From positions 1 through 34,685 of the forward strand of contig JACXUO010000016.1 of the NCBI GenBank assembly GCA_014763885.1: DNA of 34,685 nucleotides, read 5' to 3'. The stretch is from Campylobacterales bacterium. Lineage in GTDB: Bacteria > Campylobacterota > Campylobacteria > Campylobacterales > Sulfurovaceae. Of the stretch, positions 1-7,002 are shown in pieces; the stretch's first letter is position 1; each line of letters opens with the position of its first letter. The position numbers were made by a program, and so were the translations under genes. Under the pieces are notes generated by a model, which saw nothing but the letters and a program-made list of their open reading frames with translations, did no database searches and was not told the DNA's origin.

Positions 1-312
1 CTCATAGTCACCGACCCCCGTAAAGATATCGACCTCGGGCATCTCCGCCTGCAACTCCTCTTTGTAGCGCTCAGAGAGACAGCCGCTCATCACAAGGATG
101 GAGTCCTTTTTGCGTGCATCATGAAGGCTCAGTACCGTGTTGATACTCTCCTCTTTTGCCGCATCGATAAAACCGCAGGTATTGACGATGATCACATCGG
201 CTTCTCTGTTGTTATCAGTGATCTCATACGCTTTGAGACGCCCCAGCATGATCTCGCTGTCTACCAGGTTTTTCGTACAGCCAAGGCTGACTAAGTGTAG
301 TTTCTTGCTCAT
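1..312 (-). CDS. rimO: Ribosomal protein S12 methylthiotransferase RimO, N-terminal part (truncated by window edge)
   Basis: The minus strand from the ATG at 312 encodes a protein beginning [20 protein letters not shown], followed by an [14 protein letters not shown]-type segment and [12 protein letters not shown]. This is the N-terminal MTTase (UPF0004) domain, whose three cysteines (CTKN, NTCGF, SGCL) bind the auxiliary [4Fe-4S] cluster. The 'SLGC.KNLVDSE' signature is typical of RimO, which methylthiolates an aspartate of ribosomal protein S12, and separates it from MiaB. About 104 codons are visible; the radical-SAM and TRAM domains lie outside the window. No strong Shine-Dalgarno is visible before the ATG. 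Confidence 0.9.
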   Translation of the reverse strand, partial: MSKKLHLVSLGCTKNLVDSEIMLGRLKAYEITDNNREADVIIVNTCGFIDAAKEESINTVLSLHDARKKDSILVMSGCLSERYKEELQAEMPEVDIFTGVGDYE

Positions 313-390
313 AATAATCCAATAGAAAATAGTTAAAAATTTTCCAGCATTATAGCGTAAATGAAAAAGGTGTGAAATTAAAAGAATATT

Positions 391-435
391 GAAAGAAAAA
401 AAGAGAGGCTAGAGCCGGACAAAAGCCCGGACTCT
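391..435 (-). terminator. Rho-independent terminator of the porin gene
   Basis: Read on the minus strand, a hairpin (AGAGTCCGGGC / GTCCGGCTCT, loop TTTT) at 411-435 lies about 20 bp after the porin stop codon. It is followed by a T-rich tract at 391-402. Position and structure fit an intrinsic terminator. Confidence 0.75.
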
Positions 436-456
436 AAGAAGAAACGAAAGTGTTTC

Positions 457-1319
457 TTAGAAGTTGTATGTAGCGATTACACGAACAACGTTCATGTCTT
501 CATCTACAGGAGCTGTGTCAGCAGAGACATATGCATATGCAGCGTTTACATTCAGACCATCTGTGATATCGATTCCGTATCCCAGGTTGAACTCGTTCAG
601 GTCACCGTTCCATGTATCAAAATCACTGTACCCGTATGCAGCAGAGATCGTTCCGCCAAGTGCAGCCATGTGCCCTTTGACAACGAATTTATCCATATCA
701 TATCTTGTAAGACCATTCAATGGAACGTTTACAAGCTGATCAGAGAGAAGATCAGTGTAAAGCGCTGATGTTGTACCACCGATATTGAACATACCTGAAG
801 CTGTACCTACGATACCACCATCATTTACATTTGCGTATGCAGCCATAAGGTGTGCACCAGCAAGCTCAGCACCCACTTTTGCACCGAATGCTACGATATC
901 ATCAGCGAATGCATCATGCATTACTGTACCACCCTGGATACCTACGTTGAAGCTTGACGCATCATACTGAGCATCACCCCAAAGAACGTTAAGATCGTCA
1001 GTTGTGATGAACTCATTCGCATAGTACCATGAACCAGTCAATGTCAGGTTTGCGATAGACTTGTTCTGCGCAGTCAGCATCCATACCCCTCTCTCATCAT
1101 TAAGAGAGTTGAAGTCAGTGAGGTTGTGAGCCGTAAGAGGATACCCTGCTATACTTGCAGGACTTACTACACCCATACCATTGTAGTTTGCACCAGCTAC
1201 CCATGCACCTACCAATGTAGTGTCCGGAAGGTCACTGTTTACTACCAATACTGCATCGAATGTGTTTTTGAACACGTTCCAGTCTTCAGAGAATGCAAAT
1301 GGAGAAAGTGCTTTTGGAA
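457..1319 (-). pseudogene. Major outer-membrane porin, C-terminal part (separated by frameshift)
   Basis: This reading frame continues the porin whose N-terminus lies at 1320-1631. Protein seen here: repeated amphipathic beta-strand pattern with many Gly/Asn turns, and a final strand ending in Phe (VRVIATYNF), the usual C-terminal BAM signal of trimeric porins. Its first in-frame codons (L-P-K-A-L-S-P-F-A-F-S-E-D-W) overlap the N-terminal fragment in another frame and lack a ribosome-binding site, so it is not a separate gene. Together the two parts make about 391 residues, close to Campylobacterota major OMPs. Assigned by general resemblance, not by a specific family search. Confidence 0.8.
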
Positions 1320-1631
1320 GCTCTTGTCTATTACTTCAACACCTGCACCGATACCAGCAACTACATCAGAGTTCATCGCTCTTAGTTGGATACCAGCGTC
1401 TGCTGCAGAAGTATCCTGATCAAACAGGTCACCACCTGTAGCACCACCTAGATGTGCAACTGTTCCTTCAAGCAAATCATTTGTCTGATAGTATACTACA
1501 CCTGTTCCTGAGAATTCCCATCCAGATGCTGCTGGAGCTGGAGTTTCTACTACTGGCTCAACTGGAGCGATATCTCCACCAGCCATAATCATTGACGACG
1601 CTACTACTGAAAGTAATAAAGCTTTTTTCAT
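1320..1631 (-). pseudogene. Major outer-membrane porin, N-terminal part with signal peptide
   Basis: Starts at the ATG at 1631, preceded by AAGGAG. The N-terminus MKKALLLSVVASSMIMAGGD is a classic Sec signal peptide, followed by a Pro/Val/Glu-rich linker (VEPVVETPAPA) and the first barrel strand. The frame is intact to VIDKS at about 1320, then shifts; restoring a single C (AGC-CTT instead of AGC-TT) rejoins the downstream barrel frame. As written, translation would run into a short out-of-frame tail ending at 1242. A strong sigma70 promoter upstream fits an abundant outer-membrane protein. The frameshift is either a sequencing error or a recent inactivation. Confidence 0.8.
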
Positions 1632-1665
1632 TGTAATCTCCTTGTTTTTTGTTTGAATACTCCAC

Positions 1666-1695
1666 ATTATAGCAAACAAACCAAAACCGTGTCAA
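1666..1695 (-). promoter_or_regulatory. Consensus sigma70 promoter of the porin gene
   Basis: Minus strand shows TTGACA (1695-1690), an 18-bp spacer and TATAAT (1671-1666), about 35 bp before the porin start codon. Both hexamers are perfect matches to consensus, the strongest promoter visible in the window. Confidence 0.85.
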
Positions 1696-1874
1696 TAAAA
1701 ATAAACAAAAAGTTAACAAATCATTAATCATGCTGAACAATGCCCTGAATCACGTGCTTTGCAGCGTTTTTAGCAGTATTAGAATCTGTAGTAAAATAGG
1801 ATTTTCTGTTAATCTACAGGCTTAACTTAAGAAAAGTAAATGATTTTTTGATTTTTTTATGAAAATTATAAGGA

Positions 1875-1950
1875 TGGTGGCGCTGGACGGAATCGAACCG
1901 CCGACACAAGGATTTTCAATCCTTTGCTCTACCGACTGAGCTACAGAGCC
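1875..1950 (-). tRNA. tRNA-Phe (anticodon GAA)
   Basis: Minus strand folds as a 76-nt cloverleaf with encoded CCA (1875-1877). The anticodon stem AAGGA/TCCTT carries loop TTGAAAA, giving anticodon GAA. The T arm has TTCGATT in a GGCGG/CCGTC stem, and the D arm contains AGCTCAGTCGGTAGAGC. The acceptor stem GGCTCTG/CAGCGCC has one mismatch at the fourth pair (T4 against C69). Confidence 0.95.
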
Positions 1951-2034
1951 ATCTGTTGAAGTGGATGAAATTATAGCTACTTAAACTTAAGATTTACTTA
2001 GTTTCAAGAAACTTTTATTTCAATTCTCTTTAAT

Positions 2035-2144
2035 CACTGTTTTGTTTTAGTTGTTCGTAGATTTTACGTGCTCTAAATGAGGCGTACATCCAGTACGTCG
2101 AATGCAGACACGTGAAAGATGCGTACAAATAAGACAAAAAAGTG
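2035..2144. repeat. Long nested palindrome between the two tRNA genes
   Basis: Left arm 2035-2070 and right arm 2109-2144 are 36 nt each and match as inverted repeats at 28 of 36 positions, with three further G-T pairs. The 38-nt centre holds a second perfect stem (CGTAC 2083-2087 / GTACG 2093-2097, loop ATCCA) on the same axis at about 2090. The right arm runs into the CCA end of the tRNA-Arg gene. It has no coding capacity and resembles a palindromic intergenic element. Confidence 0.8.
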
Positions 2145-2219
2145 GTACGACCATCAGGATTCGAACCTGAGACCTTCGGTACCGCAAACCGATGCTCTAT
2201 CCAGCTAAGCTATGGTCGC
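2143..2219 (-). tRNA. tRNA-Arg (anticodon GCG)
   Basis: Minus strand folds as a 77-nt cloverleaf with encoded CCA (2143-2145). The acceptor stem is GCGACCA/TGGTCGT. The anticodon stem is TCGGT/ACCGA around loop TTGCGGT, so the anticodon reads GCG. The T loop is TTCGAAT. The anticodon decodes CGC, and CGU by wobble, without needing inosine at position 34. Confidence 0.93.
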
Positions 2220-2241
2220 ACATTCTCATAAAGAGGATGGA

Positions 2242-2270
2242 ATAGTACCATAATATTCTTTATTTAGCAA
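2242..2270 (-). promoter_or_regulatory. Putative promoter of the tRNA-Arg/tRNA-Phe unit
   Basis: Minus strand shows TTGCTA (2270-2265), a 17-bp spacer and TACTAT (2247-2242), 23 bp before the tRNA-Arg 5' end. Spacing is ideal but both hexamers deviate from consensus. Confidence 0.5.
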
Positions 2271-2346
2271 GTGGTTTTCTATTTATTTGCATATTTGCAC
2301 AACTTTATCTTGTCGCATACGCGTACACACTGTAGGGTGGGCTAAA

Positions 2347-2416
2347 AAAAGTAAAAAGTAAAAAGTAAAAAGTAAAAATTCCTACTTCCTACTTCCTACT
2401 TCCTACTTCCTACTTC
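2347..2416. repeat. Two adjacent 7-bp tandem repeat tracts
   Basis: A tract of GTAAAAA units (about 2349-2379, four copies) is followed directly by a tract of CCTACTT units (about 2381-2416, five copies). Both have a 7-bp period. The second tract encodes the stop codon of the gene ending at 2396. Confidence 0.85.
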
Positions 2417-2746
2417 CTCATTTTTATTCTCTTTTTTGATCTTGTCGAACTTGACGATCAGCTCGATCCTGCTGACAGGGATGCCGAGTCTCTCCGATAG
2501 CGCTTCCCTGCTCTCCCCTGCCTCTATCCCAGCGATCACTTCATCGCTGACCGAAAAGTTCTCGATCACCTCTTTGACAGCAACACGTGAGGCTTCAAGA
2601 TTCGCGATCGTCGTATCTTTTGTCTTCAGGACCTTCGTTAACAGATCATTCTCTTTTTTCACTCTTCTATTTTCGGAGATCAGTCCTAAGAGCACCAATA
2701 CCAGGAGTAGCAGTAACCCTACCACAATATAATCCAGCATCCCCAT
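2396..2746 (-). CDS. Small membrane-anchored coiled-coil protein with C-terminal HTH-like segment (unknown function)
   Basis: Not assigned to a named gene. The 116-residue product starts at the ATG at 2746, which has GGAGG seven bases upstream; a GTG at 2749 is also possible. It has one N-terminal membrane helix (about residues 6-24), then a charged Lys/Glu-rich coiled coil (about 25-60), then a segment SREALSERLGIPVSRIEL that reads like a helix-turn-helix. This layout (TM, coil, HTH-like tail) resembles DUF2802/DUF6115-type small proteins, but that is only a resemblance. The start overlaps the stop of the upstream prenyltransferase gene, so the two are translationally coupled. The last residues (VGSRK) and the stop are encoded within a 7-bp repeat tract. 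Confidence 0.7.
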   Translation of the reverse strand: MGMLDYIVVGLLLLLVLVLLGLISENRRVKKENDLLTKVLKTKDTTIANLEASRVAVKEVIENFSVSDEVIAGIEAGESREALSERLGIPVSRIELIVKFDKIKKENKNEEVGSRK

Positions 2747-3606
2747 CACATCACCTCCAAAATGATAAAAGCCAAAAAGACAAACCCAAGATAACCGTTC
2801 ACCGTGAAAAATGCCCTGTCTATCTTGGTAAAATCTTTGCTGACCAGATAGTGTTCATAGCCGAGCATTAGTGCGGCAAATACGATCGCCAAAATAGCAA
2901 AGAGCCCCAGCCCCACCTGTATGACAAAGAGTGACCAGAAAGCTACGGCAAGCAGATGAAAGACCCGCGCGATCCACATCGTCTTTACCGCACCGAACCT
3001 TGAGGGGATCGAATGAAGCCCCTGTGCTTTGTCAAACTCCATATCCTGCAGCGAATAGAGCAGGTCAAACCCAGCCACCCAGAACATGACGCCGAGAGCC
3101 AGGGAGACGGACCACCAGCTGATCATTCCCGATACGGCGACCTCTCCGGCGATCGGTGCCAGTCCCAGGCTGATACCCAGTATCAGATGCGCCAGCGCGG
3201 AGAAACGTTTGAAGTAGGTGTAGGCACCCAGCACAATAAGTATCGGGAGTGAAAGCTGAAGCGCCAGGGTATTGATAAAGTAGGCAACTGCCACAAATGC
3301 TGCTGCATTGAGGAGGATGAACCAGAGCATCTGTGTCGCAGAGACCCTGCCGTCTACCGAAGGCCTGCCTTTTGTGCGCGGATTGAGAATGTCGATATCC
3401 CGGTCAAGGTAGCGGTTGACTCCCATCGCATAGTTTCTTGCACTCACCGCTGCCAATGTGCCAAGCAGAAGCAGCTTCCACCCGAACCATCCCGAACCAT
3501 TCATCTGCACAGAAGCCACAAGCATCGCGATAAAAATAAACGGAAGGGAAAAAACCGAGTGCTGGAACATCACCAGTTCGGAAAAATCATTGATCAATTT
3601 TTTCAT
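2746..3606 (-). CDS. mqnP: UbiA-family polyprenyltransferase, probably menaquinone-pathway MqnP
   Basis: A 286-residue polytopic membrane protein with about eight hydrophobic segments. Motif I, NRYLDRDIDILNPRTKGRP, and motif II, DLLYSLQDMEFDKAQGL, are the Asp-rich Mg-diphosphate sites of UbiA prenyltransferases. In Campylobacterota the UbiA homologue is expected to prenylate the futalosine-pathway intermediate for menaquinone, the quinone complex I would use here; ubiA-type 4-hydroxybenzoate activity cannot be excluded from sequence. I chose the ATG at 3606; a TTG at 3612 would add two residues. No good Shine-Dalgarno is seen; the leader is occupied by a 7-bp AATTTTT repeat tract. The gene follows the phosphatidyltransferase gene by about 70 bp on the same strand. 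Confidence 0.85.
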   Translation of the reverse strand: MKKLINDFSELVMFQHSVFSLPFIFIAMLVASVQMNGSGWFGWKLLLLGTLAAVSARNYAMGVNRYLDRDIDILNPRTKGRPSVDGRVSATQMLWFILLNAAAFVAVAYFINTLALQLSLPILIVLGAYTYFKRFSALAHLILGISLGLAPIAGEVAVSGMISWWSVSLALGVMFWVAGFDLLYSLQDMEFDKAQGLHSIPSRFGAVKTMWIARVFHLLAVAFWSLFVIQVGLGLFAILAIVFAALMLGYEHYLVSKDFTKIDRAFFTVNGYLGFVFLAFIILEVM

Positions 3607-3611
3607 ATTCA

Positions 3612-3678
3612 ATTTTTAATTTCTACTTTCTAATTTTTAATTTTTAATTTTTAATTTTTAATTTTTAATTTTTAATTT
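3612..3678. repeat. AATTTTT 7-bp tandem repeat tract in the mqnP leader
   Basis: About seven near-perfect AATTTTT units, with one variant unit near 3622-3632, fill the gap between the phosphatidyltransferase stop (3678) and the prenyltransferase start (3606). The period is 7, so unit changes would alter leader length and spacing but not the coding frame. Confidence 0.85.
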
Positions 3679-4235
3679 TAAGGATGCGGGATTTTGAGTT
3701 TTGAGTTGAGTGACCAGGCGACTACTGCTACCAAGAGTGTTATCACATAGACATTTGCTATCAGGCCGTAGCTATAGATCAGATAGAGAACCCACAAGAG
3801 GATCGCCCCCAGCGGTGTCGGAACGCCTTCAAAAAACTTTGCCACTTCGCCGGCATCGGTTTTGAGGTTGAACTCCACCAGTCTTCTCAACCCCATAATA
3901 ATATAAAGAAGGAAGACGATCCCGACGATCAGCTCTTGAAACACCGAAGTGATCCCGCTAGCCAGCGCATAAAAGAGCAGAAATGACGGCATTACCACAA
4001 AAGACAAAAAGTCCGCAAAACTGTCCAGCTGTACCCCGAACTCCGTAGAGAGCTGATACCTGCGTGCCAGCTTTCCGTCAATGATATCACACGCTCCCGC
4101 GATCCATGCCAGAATAATTGCTGTGAAAAAATCACCCTTGACAATAAAGTAGATCGCGATGACCCCCAGAGAGATATTGATGAAGGTTACCAGATTGGCG
4201 ATATTGAATCGGTTGTTCTTGTCAAATAAGTTCAT
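3678..4235 (-). CDS. CDP-alcohol phosphatidyltransferase (PssA-like phospholipid synthesis enzyme)
   Basis: A 185-residue membrane enzyme. The CDP-alcohol phosphotransferase signature D-G-x2-A-R-x8-G-x3-D-x3-D is complete (DGKLARR, then GVQLDSFADFLSF). Four to five hydrophobic helices follow. Family members transfer a phosphatidyl group from CDP-diacylglycerol to serine or glycerol-phosphate in the inner membrane. Length and the FADFLSFVVMPS segment favour a PssA-type phosphatidylserine synthase, but the acceptor cannot be proven from sequence. GAGG lies about 6 bases before the ATG at 4235. It is divergent from miaA with only about 60 bp between them. Confidence 0.82.
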   Translation of the reverse strand: MNLFDKNNRFNIANLVTFINISLGVIAIYFIVKGDFFTAIILAWIAGACDIIDGKLARRYQLSTEFGVQLDSFADFLSFVVMPSFLLFYALASGITSVFQELIVGIVFLLYIIMGLRRLVEFNLKTDAGEVAKFFEGVPTPLGAILLWVLYLIYSYGLIANVYVITLLVAVVAWSLNSKLKIPHP

Positions 4236-4280
4236 ACATACCTCAGAATAATTTGCCTTATTTTACCCTTTTTGCGGTTA

Positions 4281-4289
4281 TGGTATGAT
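4281..4289 (+). promoter_or_regulatory. TGn-extended -10 box of miaA
   Basis: TGG-TATGAT at 4281-4289 would place transcription start near 4296. That is immediately before the ATG at 4297 and suggests a nearly leaderless miaA transcript. Confidence 0.5.
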
Positions 4290-4296
4290 TACACTT

Positions 4297-5193
4297 ATGA
4301 ATGAAACGATCAAACAATTAGCCATAATCGGCCCTACCGCGTCAGGCAAAACTGCTCTTTCTATAGAGATAGCACAAAAGAGGAATGCCTACATACTTTC
4401 GCTTGATTCGCTCTCTATCTATAAAGAGATCGATATCGTCTCGGCAAAGCCGACGCTCGAAGAGCGCGCAGGGGTAGTGCATTTCGGTATCGACCATCTC
4501 TATCCCAATGAGCATTTTGATGTGACTACCTTTGTCAAACTCTACCAGGAGGTCTATCAAAAAGCGATAGTTGAGAGGAAAAATCTGGTGATCGTAGGCG
4601 GCACAAGTTTTTATCTCAAAATGCTGCTTGATGGGGTCAGTGACCTGCCTCCAATCAGTAAGACGACAAAAGAGAAGACACTCCAGTGGCTCAAAAACCT
4701 GAAAGAGGCCTATCAATTTTTATATGATATGGATCCAGACTATATGCAGCGCATCGCACAGAGTGACAGATACCGTATAGAGAAAGCACTCAATATCTAT
4801 CTGGAAACCGGGATGACACCATCGGAATATTTCAAAGCCTATCCTCCTGCCTCTGTGATCGATGGTTCTTTGCCGATCTACCAGATCGACATAGAGAGGG
4901 AAGCACTGCGCAAACGTATCGCACTAAGAACCGGTGTAATGCTCAAAGAGGGCCTGATCGATGAGATATGCATGCTGGAGAAAAAATACACACGCAACCC
5001 AAACTGTATGAAGGCGATAGGGATCAAAGAGACCCTGGATTACCTCGACGGGATCTATGACAGAGCGATGCTTGAAGAGAAGATCACGACTAATACCGCA
5101 CGCCTTGCAAAACGGCAGACGACATTCAATAACTCGCAGTTTGAAGGTGTCATCAAGGGGAGTGTGGACGAATTGAAACGTATTTTATTGTGA
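4297..5193 (+). CDS. miaA: tRNA dimethylallyltransferase MiaA
   Basis: Transfers dimethylallyl from DMAPP to N6 of A37 in tRNAs that read UNN codons. Visible motifs: P-loop GPTASGKT near the N-terminus, the LSLDSLSIYKEIDIVSAKP segment with the catalytic Asp, the HFGIDHL segment, VGGTSFYLK, and the C-terminal AIGIKE...TARLAKRQTTFNN block, which is characteristic of MiaA. Length about 298 residues, normal for the family. An upstream ATG at 4285 is possible but lies inside the probable -10 box, and neither start has a clear Shine-Dalgarno. The gene is divergent from the phosphatidyltransferase gene. A diverged second copy of its final 24 codons lies downstream at 5363-5440. Confidence 0.93.
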   Translation: MNETIKQLAIIGPTASGKTALSIEIAQKRNAYILSLDSLSIYKEIDIVSAKPTLEERAGVVHFGIDHLYPNEHFDVTTFVKLYQEVYQKAIVERKNLVIVGGTSFYLKMLLDGVSDLPPISKTTKEKTLQWLKNLKEAYQFLYDMDPDYMQRIAQSDRYRIEKALNIYLETGMTPSEYFKAYPPASVIDGSLPIYQIDIEREALRKRIALRTGVMLKEGLIDEICMLEKKYTRNPNCMKAIGIKETLDYLDGIYDRAMLEEKITTNTARLAKRQTTFNNSQFEGVIKGSVDELKRILL

Positions 5194-5362
5194 GTCTATT
5201 ACCGGGATAATAATAACCTCTCTTGAATAAGCAGGCGGACTGGGATGCCCTTATCCCGACGAAAGAAGATCTTGAAGTGTCGTCGGGGTAAGGATACCCC
5301 GGCCTACACCAGAGAATAAATTTTCTAAGAAAGGTGCGTTAGCAAGCGTACCCTACACTGCT
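5194..5362. repeat. Palindromic non-coding element inserted after miaA
   Basis: Contains an inverted repeat with arms at 5237-5261 and 5281-5304 (roughly 19 of 25 positions alike with one gap) around a loop centred on AAGATCTT. A second motif follows at 5333-5358 (GGTGCG...CGTACCCTACAC), which also occurs in opposite orientation at 28761-28784. I see no open reading frame. The element separates the functional miaA end from a second miaA-like tail. Confidence 0.65.
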
Positions 5363-5443
5363 ACATTCAACAATTTTCAGTTTAAAGATATCATAAAAAG
5401 CTATGTAAAAGAGTTGAAAAAAAGTTGTTCTTTTAAGAAATGA
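5363..5443 (+). pseudogene. Diverged duplicate of the miaA 3' end
   Basis: The frame from 5363 encodes TFNNFQFKDIIKSYVKELKK and ends at a TGA at 5441-5443. This parallels the true MiaA C-terminus at 5121-5193, TFNNSQFEGVIKGSVDELKR, sharing T-F-N-N, Q-F, I-K, V and E-L-K. The DNA starts identically (ACATTCAA) and drifts afterwards, with AT-richer third positions. It has no start codon or ribosome-binding site, so it is a remnant, not a gene. Confidence 0.75.
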
Positions 5444-5464
5444 ATTGATGAATACTATATAAAA

Positions 5465-5507
5465 TGAAGAAAATAATCTAAACGCTCAGCGCTGAACGCT
5501 GAACGCT
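5465..5507 (-). terminator. Probable terminator of the nuo operon
   Basis: Minus strand, directly after the nuoN stop (5512): AGCGTTCAGCG and CGCTGAGCGTT form a strong stem at 5481-5507 around TTCAG. It is followed by a T-rich stretch at 5465-5480 (TTTAGATTATTTTC). It could equally be an AACGCTGA-type extragenic repeat acting as a 3' end stabiliser. Confidence 0.6.
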
Positions 5508-5511
5508 AAAT

Positions 5512-7002
5512 TTAATACCCGCTGGCGCTGATCATATAGTAGATATAGGATACAAGCGGCTGAACGTAGAAGATCGCTCCTACCGTAGCAACCGTCGCTA
5601 AACCGATGATCACCATAAGCGGTCTGGAGATGTTGTAGTAGATCGTATCTACATCTTTGACCGGATCCTTCAGGAACATGTAGACTACCAACTTCAGGTA
5701 GTAGTATGCCGCGATCGCCGAGTTGAGACCCATCACAACAGCCAGCCAGATATATCCCGCATTGACCGCTGCCTGCATCACATAGATTTTACCCCAGAAT
5801 ACCGAGAATGGAGGTACACCTGCAAGTGAAAGCATAAAGAGTCCCATGATCACCGCACCAATCGGCATGATCTTGATAAACCCTGCGAACTTCTCATACG
5901 GGTGGTCATATCTGTTGTTAAACCTTCTCATCTTATGACGTGAGATCCATAGCATTGAGAATGCACCCAGGTTGGTAAACATAAAAAGCGCATAGTAGAG
6001 GAAGATACTCGTATTACCTTCTGTCGTATCCAGCGCCAGTGCCGCCATAACAAAACCTGCGTGTGAAATCGATGAGTACGCCAGCATACGCTTCACATCT
6101 TCCTGGACAAGCGCCATAATGTTGGCAAGCGTCATCGTAAGTACAGAGATCACAAGGATCATGATCCTTACCCACTCAACTCCAAGATCGATATACATAC
6201 CAAATACTCTGATTGCCACAACAAATGCTGCCACTTTCGGCACCACTGACATATACCCTACCAATGCTGCAGAAGCACCCTCATATACATCCGGTGCCCA
6301 TGTATGGAACGGATAGAGAGAGAGTTTGAATGCAAGCGCAACAAGAATCAGTACAAATCCTCCGAAGATCGCGATCGTGAGTTCCGGCTGATCTACACGC
6401 GTTGCAAGGACTTCAGCTACTTTATAGATCTCGATCGATCCGGTAAGCCCATAAATCATCGCCGATCCCATGGCAAAGAAACCGGCTGCGAGCGCACCCA
6501 TCGTAAAATACTTCACTGCCGCTTCGTAAGAGTTGCTTCTGTTATGCAGCGCGATCAGCGTATAGAGTGACAGAGATGCCGTTTCAAGTCCAACAAAGAT
6601 CAGGATCAGGTTATCCGAAGCCACCATGAACTGGAATCCCGCAACCATGAAGAGGAAGAGTGCAAAGAACTCCGGGTAGGAGTACTCGTGGAATCTCTTT
6701 GAACCAAGTGCCAACGGGATAAAGACGATCGAACCAACAATCACAAGAAGCTGCGAAACGATCGAGATACCGTCGATCAGCATAACATCGAAGAAACCTC
6801 GTTCATTAATGTTAAGGCCGACTACCGAACCCAGATCGATCATCAACACAAGCACAGTCAACATAACATAGAGAGACTTATGCAGTCCCTCTTTAAGCAG
6901 ATCGATAGACAAAATAATCAAACCACCCGCGATCGCGATAAGCATCGGCGCCAGTGTAATAAGGTTTAGACTCTCTAAACTCACTTTAATAGGCTCTAAC
7001 AT
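5512..7002 (-). CDS. nuoN: NADH-quinone oxidoreductase subunit N
   Basis: Antiporter-like membrane subunit of complex I, 496 residues with about 14 predicted helices. Seen motifs: the SLYTLIALHNRSNSYEAAVKY segment, a helix lysine in ALAFKLSLYPFHTWAPDVYEG, and the quinone-antiporter stretch QEDVKRMLAYSSISHAGF. Lys and His residues in broken helices take part in proton transfer in this family. The ATG at 7002 overlaps the nuoM stop by one base (TAATG), indicating translational coupling. It is the last gene of the operon and is followed by a hairpin terminator. Length and motifs are intact. Confidence 0.95.
   Translation of the reverse strand: MLEPIKVSLESLNLITLAPMLIAIAGGLIILSIDLLKEGLHKSLYVMLTVLVLMIDLGSVVGLNINERGFFDVMLIDGISIVSQLLVIVGSIVFIPLALGSKRFHEYSYPEFFALFLFMVAGFQFMVASDNLILIFVGLETASLSLYTLIALHNRSNSYEAAVKYFTMGALAAGFFAMGSAMIYGLTGSIEIYKVAEVLATRVDQPELTIAIFGGFVLILVALAFKLSLYPFHTWAPDVYEGASAALVGYMSVVPKVAAFVVAIRVFGMYIDLGVEWVRIMILVISVLTMTLANIMALVQEDVKRMLAYSSISHAGFVMAALALDTTEGNTSIFLYYALFMFTNLGAFSMLWISRHKMRRFNNRYDHPYEKFAGFIKIMPIGAVIMGLFMLSLAGVPPFSVFWGKIYVMQAAVNAGYIWLAVVMGLNSAIAAYYYLKLVVYMFLKDPVKDVDTIYYNISRPLMVIIGLATVATVGAIFYVQPLVSYIYYMISASGY

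Noticed and set aside
1242-1319. Out-of-frame tail of the porin N-terminal fragment as true C-terminus
   Set aside because: The tail is rich in His/Cys and lacks barrel character, whereas the shifted frame restores normal porin sequence.
2347-2416. Possible CRISPR-like array
   Set aside because: Units are only 7 bp and directly adjacent, with no spacers; this is a microsatellite.
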